Shown: positions 50,862-59,763 of the stretch, one piece after another | Numbering within the stretch: the first letter of the stretch is position 1 | Layout: every line of letters starts with the position of its first letter | NCBI GenBank assembly: GCA_902373525.1 | Contig: CABKMN010000007.1 | Span: 1 to 64,000 of the forward strand | Direction of reading: 5' to 3' | Length of the DNA: 64,000 bases | From: an uncultured Bilophila sp. | Lineage (GTDB): Bacteria; Desulfobacterota; Desulfovibrionia; Desulfovibrionales; Desulfovibrionaceae | The notes under the pieces: model-generated | Database searches by the model: none | What the model was told of the DNA's origin: nothing | Seen by the model: only the letters and a program-made list of their open reading frames with translations | Made by a program: the position numbers and the translations under genes

Positions 50862-52210
50862 TGGAGTAGAGATGCTTCTCGTTTAAAAAAAGGTGGCATT
50901 GTTAGAGAAGTGCGAAACAATAAAACAAGTGAAGTTTTTGATGGAGATGATTATCTAAAAGAATACTATCTCAATATAAAATCTGAACAAAAAATATTTA
51001 ATAACAGATATGAAAAAAAATACAGTTTTCAAAATAATAATAAATATTTTGTATGCGCATTATGCTGAGGAGCTGTAACTTTACGTGGTGGCGGGGAAAA
51101 TGTACGTATACATTTTTATCATCGAAATACAAAAGAATCAAAATTTTGTCCAATTCATAAAGGATATGAAAGTGTTAGCAAAAAACAGATTAGAACTATG
51201 ATATACGATGGAGTTAGAGAGTCAGAAGCACATAAAAATCTATGTAATATATTGTATAGTTTAATATTAAACAATGAAAATTGCTCCAGCATATACAAAA
51301 ATAGCGTTTTAAAATTAGTACAAAATGTAAGAAAATTTAGACCTGATGTTCAAGCTATATACTATGGTAAAAATATAGCCTTTGAGATACAGCTATCCCC
51401 AGATTTTTTAACAACAATTGTTGTTCGTGAACAATTTTATATAGAACATAGGACATATTTGCTATGGATATTTAATACATTTAATAATGTTTTTTGAAAA
51501 AGATATATTTTGCAATAATAATTGTAATACTTTTGTTTTTTTCTGAAAAAGAGTATGCGCTGTCTATAGAAAAAACGAATAATATTTACGTGTTGGTATT
51601 GGAGACCACGTCTAGACAAAAGATATAACATCATTGATGAATATTATAGTAAAATAATATCAACAGATGAAATAATATTTTGTGATAATTTTAAATGTTA
51701 TTTTTATGATTCACTCACAAAATTAAATAAACTCAACGCAATAATAAAAAGCACTTCCATTAAAAACAACAATATAAAGATAAAAGAAGCACGTAAACTA
51801 TTTAAAACAACAGTTGATCGCCTTAAAAAGGAGATATATAATTTTGAATACAATCCGTATAAAGTATTGTGTGACAAGTTAGCATGCATATCTAAAGAAT
51901 TTTCAAGCGATCATGTTATTAAAAGTTGGCGTTTTACAGATATTTTAAATATAATGAGAGCAATATTTTCAGCTATTGAAAATCAAACTATGGGGTATAA
52001 TTTCGAAAATATCAAACAAGTTTTTAATGAAATAGAATGTAAACATAAAAATATTTTTTATGTTTTGCATATGTATATAAAATTAAAGTCCATACCATTA
52101 AGAGTAACATACCTAAATGGGGTAAGAGAAGTATAATTAAAAAAATTTATGATGCTGAAAATGATATTAAAAAAAATTTAAAATCACCATTTTTAATGAC
52201 TCCAGAATAA
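50862..52210 (+). pseudogene. DUF6035 (CoiA-like) gene, AT-rich and decayed
   Basis: About 1.35 kb of strikingly AT-rich DNA carries pieces of one long protein: SRLKKGGIVREVRNN, KYFVCALC-stop-GAVTLRGGGE, then MIYDGVRESEAHKNLCNILY, KFRPDVQAIYYGKNIAFEIQLSPDF and FYIEHRTYLLWIFNTFNNVF. The zinc-like CALC motif and the PDV...FEIQLS nuclease-type motif fit DUF6035, related to competence protein CoiA. It is broken by a TGA at 51066 and by shifts at the homopolymers near 51490, 51535 and 51615. Later fragments (to LNGVREV at 52136 and LMTPE at 52210) belong to its C-terminal part. Base use differs sharply from both neighbours, indicating foreign origin. Confidence 0.65.
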
Positions 52211-52292
52211 ATATCAATAGTAAAATATTTATTCAGAGATATCTTTTGTCAAATGTGGCGGGATAAGGTAGTATTTTTAAAATTAATTGATA

Positions 52293-52684
52293 TTACCACC
52301 CCTTAAAGTCAACCTCACTCTGCATTCCTACCCCTTCATATTCCCACGGTTCCACGCTTCCCAACTCTTCCCGCGCATCACTGAGCATGGCGGCGGCCAC
52401 CGCGCTGTCGCCATGCCGGTTTCCGGTGCTGTCCGTAGTGCGGGAGTCCGGCACACGAGCCACACCGCGCACGACGCGGAGCAAGCGGAAGTCCGAAAGG
52501 ATATTGGCGTCTTCCGGCAGGGCCAGCGTCTTGTCTTCAATGGCGGCCTTGAGTTTGGGCATGGTCGTTCTGTACCACGCTTCCGAGATCATGACTTTCC
52601 GCACCAGCTCCGGCCCGTACTCCTGCCGTGCGGCTTCGGCCAGTGTGGAGCCGTTCCCGCGTGCGTCCAGTGACAACCCAGAAA
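52293..52684 (-). pseudogene. Mu-like phage terminase large subunit (gp28-like), C-terminal fragment
   Basis: The minus-strand frame from about 52684 reads LSLDARGNGSTLAEAARQEYG, then ISEAWYRTTMPKLKAAIEDKTLALPEDANILSDF and TGNRHGDSAVAAAML, the C-terminal nuclease part of FluMu gp28-like terminases. The frame is open to 52931, but that part is not phage-like and lacks the ATPase domain. It marks the right edge of the prophage debris. Confidence 0.65.
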
Positions 52685-52909
52685 AGGATGGCAGCGCGTC
52701 AATACCCGCACGCCGCATTCGGAGGTTGAAGGCAGAGGTTTCCGGAGGTCGCGTGGCGTTTGGAAGGCATGCTACGGCATCGGAAGGAAACCTGTCAAAA
52801 AACAACTCCTCGCATCGGGTCCGGCAGGTGCTGCCGTGCCAAGCGGGGAGTTGCTGGTATAGAGGAGAGGCAGGAACGTTCTCCTCCATACATTGCGGAT
52901 GGTTTTCTT

Positions 52910-52937
52910 GGGAAGGTGTGCCGGGGCACACCTCCCC
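52910..52937 (-). terminator. Hairpin downstream of the ABC transporter operon
   Basis: AGGTGTGCC (52914-52922) pairs with GGCACACCT (52925-52933), extended by GGGA/CCCC. It lies about 90 nt beyond the last transporter gene and probably ends or protects its mRNA. The rest of 52685-53024 shows no gene. Confidence 0.5.
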
Positions 52938-53024
52938 ACAGTGAGGTCGGACTGCATACCGTCTGCCGGTATGGGAACGCAGGTTCCCGCGTCAGTCCTC
53001 TTTGTCGCAGAGAACGCGGGTCTG

Positions 53025-54107
53025 TTACTTGTAGGAAGGCAGGGGCGTCTTGATGAGCTTGAGGAACTTGTCGGTGACGTAGGCGCTGCTTTCGATCTTC
53101 TTCAGGTCGTCCTGCGAGATTCTGCCGATGGCGGCGAAGAACTGGGCGAGTTCGCCCTGCCAGTTCTGAGCCTGGCTGGGACCTTCGGAAGCGTCGAACA
53201 TCTGGAGCTGTTCTTCCAGATTGAACACGGGATGGGTCTTGAGGTCCATTTCAGCAAGGTCCTTGCTGTAGTCGGTACCGGCCCAATCCACGTAGAAGCG
53301 CAGGTATTCGGGAAGCAGCTTGTCCATCGGTTCGCTCTTCATCATCTCAATGGCGCGCATGTAGATGCTCAGGAACTTCGCGGTGGCTTCGGGGTTCTTG
53401 TCGGCGAAGTCGCGGTCGGCCACGATCACGATGGGCAGGCCCTGATAGCAGTCGTGCGGCGTGCTGGCGACCTTCCAGCCGCGGCTTTCGCCCACGTAGC
53501 TCAGCGGAGCCCACAGGGTCACGATGTCGCCGATGCCGTATTCGAACGCGGCGAGGGCGGAGGCCTGATCCATGTTCTTGATCACCACGTCCTTGTCGGT
53601 CAGGCCGAGGGTCTTGAGCCAGGAGCTGAGCGCGAAGTGGGCCGAGGAGACCGTGGTGCACAGGACGGTTTTGCCCTTCACGGACTCGGGGGAGCCGTAC
53701 ACGTTGGGGTAGCTCTTGTTGAAGCCCTTGGTATTCATGATCGGGCTGTCGCCGCGGACCATGACGGCGTTGACCATCGCCTCGTCGTTGCAGTTGGCGA
53801 TGACGTAGGTGTCGTAGCGCAGCGCGCCGATCATGGCCGGGATGGCGCCCATGCCGCCGAAGACCCAGGTCTTGGCCGGGAGGGTGTTGAGCGCATCCAT
53901 GCCGGAGTTGAAATAGAGCAGCTCGACATCAAGACCGACTTCCTTGTCCCAGCCTTTCTGCTTGGCGTACCAAATGGGGAAGGTTTCCTGCGCGCCCATC
54001 CAGGCGGTGGGGATTTTTTGCAGATCGGCGGCACCGGCGGCTCCCGCCGCATAGGCGACGCAGAGGACCGCAGCGCAAAGACCGCGAAGCCACTTTTTGA
54101 CGTTCAT
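53025..54107 (-). CDS. ABC transporter substrate-binding protein 1 (NrtA/SsuA/TauA-like)
   Basis: The 360-residue protein has a signal peptide (KKWLRGLCAAVLCVAYAAGAAGA) and a periplasmic binding fold of the nitrate/sulfonate/taurine type, starting KIPTAWMGAQETFPIWYAKQKGWDKEVGLDVELLYFNSG. Motif GSPESVKGKTVLCTTVSSAHFAL lies near residue 140. It is clearly a paralogue of the next gene upstream (54221-55300). The ATG at 54107 has AGGAG 8 nt upstream; a GTG two codons earlier is less likely. Ligand is unknown. It is the last gene of the operon. Confidence 0.85.
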   Translation of the reverse strand: MNVKKWLRGLCAAVLCVAYAAGAAGAADLQKIPTAWMGAQETFPIWYAKQKGWDKEVGLDVELLYFNSGMDALNTLPAKTWVFGGMGAIPAMIGALRYDTYVIANCNDEAMVNAVMVRGDSPIMNTKGFNKSYPNVYGSPESVKGKTVLCTTVSSAHFALSSWLKTLGLTDKDVVIKNMDQASALAAFEYGIGDIVTLWAPLSYVGESRGWKVASTPHDCYQGLPIVIVADRDFADKNPEATAKFLSIYMRAIEMMKSEPMDKLLPEYLRFYVDWAGTDYSKDLAEMDLKTHPVFNLEEQLQMFDASEGPSQAQNWQGELAQFFAAIGRISQDDLKKIESSAYVTDKFLKLIKTPLPSYK

Positions 54108-54157
54108 GTACACATCTCCTGTGGAAGTTGAGGGGAGAGGGAAGACTTGGTGCAGAA

Positions 54158-54194
54158 GCGGGGTAGAAAGCTCTGGAGAGTCCTTCTACCCCGC
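54158..54194 (-). promoter_or_regulatory. Intercistronic hairpin between the two substrate-binding protein genes
   Basis: 11-bp arms GCGGGGTAGAA (54158-54168) and complement (54184-54194), with an inner CTCT-GG-AGAG stem. There is no T-run on the transcribed side, so it more likely stabilises mRNA or limits read-through than fully terminates. Confidence 0.6.
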
Positions 54195-54220
54195 AACATT
54201 ATGCTACAGACATGTGTGAC

Positions 54221-55300
54221 TTACTTGTAGCTGGGGATGGGGGTCTTGACCATCTTCAGGAACTTGTCGGTAGCGTAGGAGCCGCTTTCGACCTTCTTCA
54301 GTTCGTCCTTGTTGATGCTGCCCACGCCGGCGAAGAACTTCGCGATGTCGCCCTGCCACTTCTGAGCGGTGCTGGCGCCCTTGGAGGCGTCAAACAGAGC
54401 AAGCTGCTGTTCCAGGTTGTACACGGGGTGCGTCTTGAGGTCGGTCAGAGAGAGTTCCTTGGAGTAGTTCTTGCCGGCCCATTCCAGGAAGAAGCGCTGG
54501 TATTCGTCAACCAGGGATTCCAGGGGTTCCTTCTGGAGCATGTTCACGGCGCGCAGGTAGATGCTCAGGAATTTCGCGGTGACTTCGGGGTTCTTGTCGG
54601 CGTACTTGGTATCGGCGATCAGAACGATCGGGTTACCGACCTTGCACAGGTTGAGGTCGCCGGCGATCTTCCAGCCCTTTTCCTGACCGGCGTACATGTG
54701 GGGAGCCCACAGGGCCACGCCGTCGCCGATGCCGTTGTCAAACGCGGCCAGAGCCTGAGCCTGGTCCATGTTCTTGATGGTGATGTCCTTGTCGGTCAGG
54801 CCCAGAACCTTGAGCCAGGAGCTCAGAGCGTAGTGGGCGGAGGACACGGTGGTGGTCAGGAAGGTCTTGCCCTTCACGGTGTCGGGGCTGCCGAGCACTT
54901 CGGGGAAGTCCTTGTTGAAGCCCTTCACCTTGGCGATCGGGCTGTCGCCGCGGACCAGCACGGAGTTGGTCATGGATTCGTCATTGCCGATGGCGATGAC
55001 GGAGGTGCCGTAACGGAGGTTACCCATCATGGCCGGAACAGCGCCCATGCCGGCGAAAACCCAGGAACCGGACGGAAGGGCGTTCAGGATGTCCATGCCG
55101 GAGCCGAAGTACTGGATGTCGATGTCAAGTCCAGCCTGCTTGTCCCAGCCCTTTTCTTTCGCGTACCAGATCAGGAAGGTTTCATGTTCGTCCATCCACG
55201 CGGTGGGAACCTTCGTGAGTTTTTCGGCAAAAGCCATACCGGTCAGCGAAACGCAGAAAGCGGCAGCGAGAAAAGCACTGATGAGTTTCTTGAAACGCAT
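54221..55300 (-). CDS. ABC transporter substrate-binding protein 2 (NrtA/SsuA/TauA-like)
   Basis: The 359-residue protein has a signal peptide ending near FCVSLTGMAFA and the same fold as its paralogue: KVPTAWMDEHETFLIWYAKEKGWDKQAGLDIDIQYFGSG at the start, and GSPDTVKGKTFLTTTVSSAHYALSSWLKVLGL in the middle. AGGAACAGGT precedes the ATG. High similarity along the whole length suggests duplication followed by divergence, so the two could bind different or related ligands for the same membrane channel. Confidence 0.87.
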   Translation of the reverse strand: MRFKKLISAFLAAAFCVSLTGMAFAEKLTKVPTAWMDEHETFLIWYAKEKGWDKQAGLDIDIQYFGSGMDILNALPSGSWVFAGMGAVPAMMGNLRYGTSVIAIGNDESMTNSVLVRGDSPIAKVKGFNKDFPEVLGSPDTVKGKTFLTTTVSSAHYALSSWLKVLGLTDKDITIKNMDQAQALAAFDNGIGDGVALWAPHMYAGQEKGWKIAGDLNLCKVGNPIVLIADTKYADKNPEVTAKFLSIYLRAVNMLQKEPLESLVDEYQRFFLEWAGKNYSKELSLTDLKTHPVYNLEQQLALFDASKGASTAQKWQGDIAKFFAGVGSINKDELKKVESGSYATDKFLKMVKTPIPSYK

Positions 55301-55402
55301 ACCTGTTCCTCCAAGTTGAAATTGTCCTGAGGAAAATCCCTCTACCCTGTATCACATTGCATGCGCGAGGCATGCGCCATGACCGTATGCAAGCGGAACC
55401 GC

Positions 55403-55783
55403 TCAGCGGTGAGACGTTTCCGAGGATGCCTTTTCGAGCAGTGCGGCCTTTTGGACGGCCTGCACATGCTGAGTGCGGATGTGGTAGGCGCAGAACTGCA
55501 GACAGCAGCCGGCTCCCGCCAAGGCCAGTGCGAGGAACGTACCCATTCGGAAGAACAGGGCCGCCACGGCAAGGGCGCACAGGGCGATGCTGGCGATTCG
55601 GAGGTACAGGAGCTTTCTGTACACGATGCCGGTCCGTTCCCAAGGCGCCTCGTCACGTTCCGTATGCGCTTCTTCCTGCGGGGCCCTGTCCGCCGTCCAG
55701 CGGCGGACAAGACCCTGCACCAGCCACCAGATCAGCCCCGCGCACAGGCATCCGAGAATCAGGCTGACGGTGGTCGTTTCCAT
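55403..55783 (-). CDS. Small membrane protein within the ABC operon
   Basis: The 126-residue protein has a helix at residues 5-25, an acidic linker with TADRAPQEEAHTERDEAPWE, and two more hydrophobic segments at about 60-100. No known family is recognised. It begins 1 nt after the stop of the ATPase gene, so it is coupled to it and is probably part of, or regulates, the transporter. Confidence 0.65.
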   Translation of the reverse strand: METTTVSLILGCLCAGLIWWLVQGLVRRWTADRAPQEEAHTERDEAPWERTGIVYRKLLYLRIASIALCALAVAALFFRMGTFLALALAGAGCCLQFCAYHIRTQHVQAVQKAALLEKASSETSHR

Positions 55784-55784
55784 A

Positions 55785-56564
55785 TTACAGTACCAGAGCC
55801 GTGTTGTCGGTGATGATGGAACGGAGCTTCAACAGTTCCATGCTGGTGTGCTCGCGGGGACGGGGAAGATCGATGACGTATTCGGTCTTGATGGTCCCGG
55901 GGAGCTTGCCTTCCATCAGGACGATGCGGTCGCCGAGGAACAGGGCTTCGTCGATGTTGTTGGTGACGAAGATGACGGTACGCTTTTCCTGTTCCCAGAT
56001 GCGCGCGGTTTCCTTCTGCATGAACATGCGGGTCTGGGCGTCCAGCTGACCGAAGGGTTCGTCCAGAAGCATGATGTTCGGGGAGTTCGCGTAGGCGCGG
56101 GCGATGCCCACGCGCTGCTTCATGCCGCCCGACAACTGGTGGGGGTAGTGCTTTTCAAAACCGGTCAGGCCCACCATGTCGATGTAGTGCTGCGCGATTT
56201 CGTGCCGTTCGTTGGCCGGAATGTTGCGGAGCTTGAGGCCCAGCTCCACATTATCACGGACGTTCTTCCATGCAAAGAGCATGTAGCCCTGAAAGACGAT
56301 GCCGCGGTCCGGTCCGGGGCCCGTGATGGGCTGCCCGTCGAGGGTGACGAACCCGGTGTCGGGCGTTTCGAGGCCGGCGAAAATCTTCAGCAGCGTGGAC
56401 TTGCCGCACTGGCCGGGGCCGAGGATGACCAGAAACTCGTTTTCGTACACGTCGAGGGTGACGTCGCGGATAACCGGCACTTCCTGATTGCCCTTCTGAA
56501 TGAAGGTCTTGCTGACGTTCTCACAGCGGAGTTTGAGTTTCGGTTCGCAGTCGCAAGTAGTCAT
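55785..56564 (-). CDS. ABC transporter ATP-binding protein A, H-loop His replaced by Asn
   Basis: The 259-residue ATPase has Walker A GPGQCGKST near residue 50, Q-loop FQGYMLFAW, canonical signature LSGGMKQRV near 143 and Walker B IMLLDEPFGQLD. The switch-loop normally read as VTHDIDEA is VTNNIDEA here, so the catalytic-support histidine is missing. It is of the SsuB/NrtD/TauB type. Its partner in the operon (58291-59046) has the reverse condition: intact H-loop but broken signature. Confidence 0.9.
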   Translation of the reverse strand: MTTCDCEPKLKLRCENVSKTFIQKGNQEVPVIRDVTLDVYENEFLVILGPGQCGKSTLLKIFAGLETPDTGFVTLDGQPITGPGPDRGIVFQGYMLFAWKNVRDNVELGLKLRNIPANERHEIAQHYIDMVGLTGFEKHYPHQLSGGMKQRVGIARAYANSPNIMLLDEPFGQLDAQTRMFMQKETARIWEQEKRTVIFVTNNIDEALFLGDRIVLMEGKLPGTIKTEYVIDLPRPREHTSMELLKLRSIITDNTALVL

Positions 56565-56590
56565 ATGCTTTCCTTTCTCAAGCCGTGTGC

Positions 56591-57433
56591 TTAGAGGTTT
56601 TCAATGGTGCGCTTCCAGGGGCAGAGCTTGCCTTCGAGGAGCGTAACCAGAAGGGAAGTGCCGTACGCCGCCGCTGCGATGAGGACCATGCCGCCGAGCA
56701 CGAGGGTCGGCTGGTGCGTGTCCATGCCGCGCTTGATGAGGAAGCCCATACCGTCGCGGGAGTTCATGAGTTCCGCCGCCAGCACGCAGGTCCAAGCGGA
56801 GCTGAGCGAAATCTGGAGCCCGGCGAACACGGCGGGGAACGACGCGGGGAAGCACACGTGGAAGATTTCATCCCGGCGGTTGCCGCCGAGGACGCGGATA
56901 ACGTCGTAGAGGTCCGGGTCAACAAGGCGCACGCCGTTGTACGCGTTCAGCAAACAGGGAACGAAGGTACCGATGATGATGATGAACACCTTGGACATTT
57001 CGCCGATGCCGAACCACAGGATGGCGATGGACACCCAGGCGATGGGCGGCATGGGCTTGAACAGGTCGAACAGCGGCTTCACGATGGCGTTGACGTACTT
57101 GTTCAGGGCCATGAACAGGCCGAGGGGCACGGCGACGATGCTGGCGCTGATGAAGCCGATGAGCACGCGCTGGGTGCTGGCCCAGATGTGGCCCAACAGG
57201 TTGGTGCCGGCGAACTTCATGTAGGTCAGGCGGTACAGCTGATCCACCACTTCCATCGGGCGGGCCAGGGAGTCGCGGAAAATCTTTTCCCGTGCCACGT
57301 AGTCCCACAGCGAGAGGAAGAGGACGATGGACACCACGTTCAGGAAGTACTTGTTCGTGATGAACTTATAGAAGCTGAACGGTTCGCGGTTTTTGGAGCG
57401 ATCAATGGTTTCGTTGGCGATGGAACTTGTCAT
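56591..57433 (-). CDS. ABC transporter permease A (NrtB/SsuC/TauC-like)
   Basis: The 280-residue membrane protein has six hydrophobic segments and the permease EAA-type loop VIRVLGGNRRDEIFHVCFPASFPAVFAGLQ near residue 180. It ends with RTIENL. It starts 6 nt downstream of the second permease stop, so the two permeases are translated from one message and likely pair as a heterodimer. Confidence 0.9.
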   Translation of the reverse strand: MTSSIANETIDRSKNREPFSFYKFITNKYFLNVVSIVLFLSLWDYVAREKIFRDSLARPMEVVDQLYRLTYMKFAGTNLLGHIWASTQRVLIGFISASIVAVPLGLFMALNKYVNAIVKPLFDLFKPMPPIAWVSIAILWFGIGEMSKVFIIIIGTFVPCLLNAYNGVRLVDPDLYDVIRVLGGNRRDEIFHVCFPASFPAVFAGLQISLSSAWTCVLAAELMNSRDGMGFLIKRGMDTHQPTLVLGGMVLIAAAAYGTSLLVTLLEGKLCPWKRTIENL

Positions 57434-57439
57434 GCCGGA

Positions 57440-58234
57440 TTACCTCCTGATGCCAGCCAGCAGTTTCTTTTCAACCTGGTCAATGATGAAGCCGATGACT
57501 GCACCGGACAGGCCCACGCAAATCATGCCGAGGACGATGATGTCGGGGCGGCCGAGACGTCCGCCCATCGTGATGAGGAAGCCGAGGCCGGAGTCGGCGG
57601 CCAGCAGTTCCGCGGCGACGAGGTTGGTCCAGCAGTAGGCCAGAGCCAGCTGGAGGGCGCCGAAAACCATCGGCAGCGACGACGGGATGCACAGCTGCGT
57701 AAAAATTTGCCAGTTGTTGGCCCCGTAGGTGCGGGCCATCTGAATCAGGGTCGGGTTGGTCATGCGGACGCCGACGTACGAGTTGATGACGCACGGCACG
57801 ATACCCGCAATCCAGATGATGAACACCTTGCCCGCCAGCCCGATGCCGAACCAGAAAACGGTGAGCGGAATCCAGGCGATGGGGGGAATGGGTCGAATCA
57901 GTTCGAAAATGGGGCGGAACAGCCCTTCAACCACGTTGAACCAGCCCATGGCCAGCCCCAGCGGGATGCCCACGATGAGCGACAGCAGGTAGCCGATGAA
58001 GGCTTCCTGGATCGAGGTCCAGGCGTGCGTCGCCATGATGGCGCCGTCGGGGTTGGGGTTGCCGAGTTTGTCGATGAAGGCGGTGAACACCTGCGACGGA
58101 GACGCCAGCAACGTGTTTGGAATGAATCCCGAGCGTACCACGCCTTCCCAGAAGGCAAAGAAGACGATGATACTCAAATAGGGAAGGATGGTCAGGAGTA
58201 ATGGCTGTTTGACGGTTACTTCTTTGTAGGCCAT
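57440..58234 (-). CDS. ABC transporter permease B (NrtB/SsuC/TauC-like)
   Basis: The 264-residue permease has six hydrophobic segments and the EAA loop ARTYGANNWQIFTQLCIPSSLPMVFGALQLAL near residue 170. It is related to permease A but clearly different in sequence. It stands second in the operon, after ATPase B. Confidence 0.9.
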   Translation of the reverse strand: MAYKEVTVKQPLLLTILPYLSIIVFFAFWEGVVRSGFIPNTLLASPSQVFTAFIDKLGNPNPDGAIMATHAWTSIQEAFIGYLLSLIVGIPLGLAMGWFNVVEGLFRPIFELIRPIPPIAWIPLTVFWFGIGLAGKVFIIWIAGIVPCVINSYVGVRMTNPTLIQMARTYGANNWQIFTQLCIPSSLPMVFGALQLALAYCWTNLVAAELLAADSGLGFLITMGGRLGRPDIIVLGMICVGLSGAVIGFIIDQVEKKLLAGIRR

Positions 58235-58290
58235 GTGTCACATCCTCGTGTCTGTGCTGCGTTGGAGAGGGGTAGCTCGTCCAACCGGGT

Positions 58291-59046
58291 TTACCACCAG
58301 CGGATAAGTTCGGTAACCTGCTTGCGGAGTTCCACGAACTTGGGATCGATCAGGTTGCGGGGGCGGGGGAGGTCCACCGGGATTTCCGCCTTGATCTTGG
58401 TGGGCTTGTTGGTCAGCACCAGAATACGCTCGGCAACGTAAACCGCCTCTTCGATGTTGTGCGTCACGAACAGAACGGTACTGTTGAGCTTTCTCCAGAT
58501 GTTGACCAGCTCGTCCTCAAGGTAGAAACGCAGTTTGACGTCGAGCTGTCCGTACGGTTCGTCCATCAGCAGCAGGTCGGGATTCACGGCGAACGCGCGG
58601 GATACGGCGATACGCTGCATCATGCTGGCCGAAACCTGGTTCGGATACAGGTCGGCGCAGGAGGACAGGCCGACGAGGTCCATGATTTGGGTGGCGCGTT
58701 CCTCACGTTCCTGCTTGCCGACGCCCTTGACTTCCATACCGTAGGCCACGTTTTCGCGGACGGTGCGCCAAGGGAGACAGGTGGGTTCCTGAAACACATA
58801 GGAAATGTTGTGCTTCTTGGGATTCGCTTCTTCGCCGTCGATGAGGATTTCGCCTTCGGAGGCGGGCATCAGCTTGGACAGGCAGTTCAGGAAGGTGGTT
58901 TTGCCGCAGCCCGTGGGGCCGACGATGGCGAGCAGCTCGCCTTCCTTGATGTTGAAGTTGATCCCGTCAAGGACGGTCAGGTCGCCAAACCGTTTTGTGA
59001 GGTTATTCACCTGAATCTTGATGCGTGATTCCTGTGTGGTGGGCAC
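58291..59046 (-). CDS. ABC transporter ATP-binding protein B, degenerate signature motif
   Basis: The 251-residue ATPase has Walker A GPTGCGKTT near residue 40, Q-loop FQEPTCLPW, Walker B LLLMDEPYGQLD and an intact H-loop VTHNIEEA. The signature motif, expected LSGGQ-like, reads VSASMMQRI, so it cannot complete a normal ATP site. The GTG start at 59046 is preceded by GGAG 7 nt upstream. It is the first gene of the transporter operon, about 200 nt downstream of the sigma-54 promoter. Confidence 0.88.
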   Translation of the reverse strand: MPTTQESRIKIQVNNLTKRFGDLTVLDGINFNIKEGELLAIVGPTGCGKTTFLNCLSKLMPASEGEILIDGEEANPKKHNISYVFQEPTCLPWRTVRENVAYGMEVKGVGKQEREERATQIMDLVGLSSCADLYPNQVSASMMQRIAVSRAFAVNPDLLLMDEPYGQLDVKLRFYLEDELVNIWRKLNSTVLFVTHNIEEAVYVAERILVLTNKPTKIKAEIPVDLPRPRNLIDPKFVELRKQVTELIRWW

Positions 59047-59253
59047 TGGTGGCTCCTTTGTCGTTTTTTCAGGGCGAACACGCTTGTGTCGTCTCCTGGG
59101 GAGGAACGCGCTTTTGCCAATTCATGGACCTCGTACGCCAGTCCATACATTGGCTGAAGCGATGCCTCCGAACCCTGTGGGGAGGCGGCACGGTGGAGTA
59201 AGGGATCGCTCCCTCACAGTTTGTGCTTTCAGCTCCAATCTGCTTTCCCTTGT

Positions 59254-59269
59254 AGCAAGGAGAATACCA
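59254..59269 (-). promoter_or_regulatory. Sigma-54 (-24/-12) promoter for the ABC transporter operon
   Basis: On the minus strand TGGTATTCTCCTTGCT (59269-59254) matches TGGCAC-N5-TTGCW with GG at 59268-59267 and GC at 59256-59255, the required 10-nt spacing. It drives toward ATPase B and fits the sigma-54 activator gene next door. Confidence 0.75.
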
Positions 59270-59444
59270 AAAGGGACGAAACCGGCGGCGGTCAGGTCAG
59301 AAAAGGCCATGAACGCGCTTGTGAATAAAGGGAAAAATCATGTGTTAGAGTCAGATAGACGCCTCGGAAAAAGAAAGAAAAAAAGATGAGAAAAGGTTGC
59401 TCCGGCAGCGTTTGCCCGTGAGGCGAGGAAAAATAGGATCAAAA

Positions 59445-59483
59445 TGTCCCAAAACGGAAAGGAAGGGGTATTTTTTTGGGACA
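59445..59483. promoter_or_regulatory. Putative upstream activator site
   Basis: TGTCCCAAAA (59445-59454) is mirrored by TTTTGGGACA (59474-59483). Further GGGACA sites lie at 59633-59638 and 59665-59670. They are 175-415 bp upstream of the sigma-54 promoter, the usual range for enhancer-binding activators. The rest of 59047-59763 shows no gene. Confidence 0.45.
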
Positions 59484-59763
59484 AAAACGGCCCAAAAAAT
59501 AATATGTATAATTTCAATATATTAAAACAGTAAAGAGACCGAAGACGGTTCGTTGAAACACTACTTGAGAAAAAAAGCGCGTATAACCCATCGTTTCTTG
59601 GGATAAACGGCACGAGGGAGACGGCGGTCATCGGGACAGAGAGCGGAGCGGGCCCGGAAAAAATGGGACAGATGTGCGACATTTTTTCGAGACGCGTTGG
59701 GCCGAAAAAAAGCGCCTCCACAGGGGAGGCGCCGACGGGGACGCGGAAAGGCACGGGACGCGC

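Noticed and set aside
51057..51080. TGA in the CALC-stop-GAV motif as a selenocysteine codon
   Set aside because: No Sec insertion-like hairpin is evident, and the same gene has several frameshifts, so it is simply decayed.
52685..52931. Extended N-terminus of the terminase fragment
   Set aside because: This part of the frame has no phage-like sequence, contains no ATPase motifs and overlaps the transporter-operon hairpin.
55587..56594. 335-codon plus-strand frame over the ATPase A gene
   Set aside because: It is antisense to an ATPase with all expected motifs.
56585..58201. A 538-codon plus-strand open frame rich in Asp, Glu, His and Gly
   Set aside because: It lies antisense to the two permease genes; the odd composition is the mirror of hydrophobic codons.
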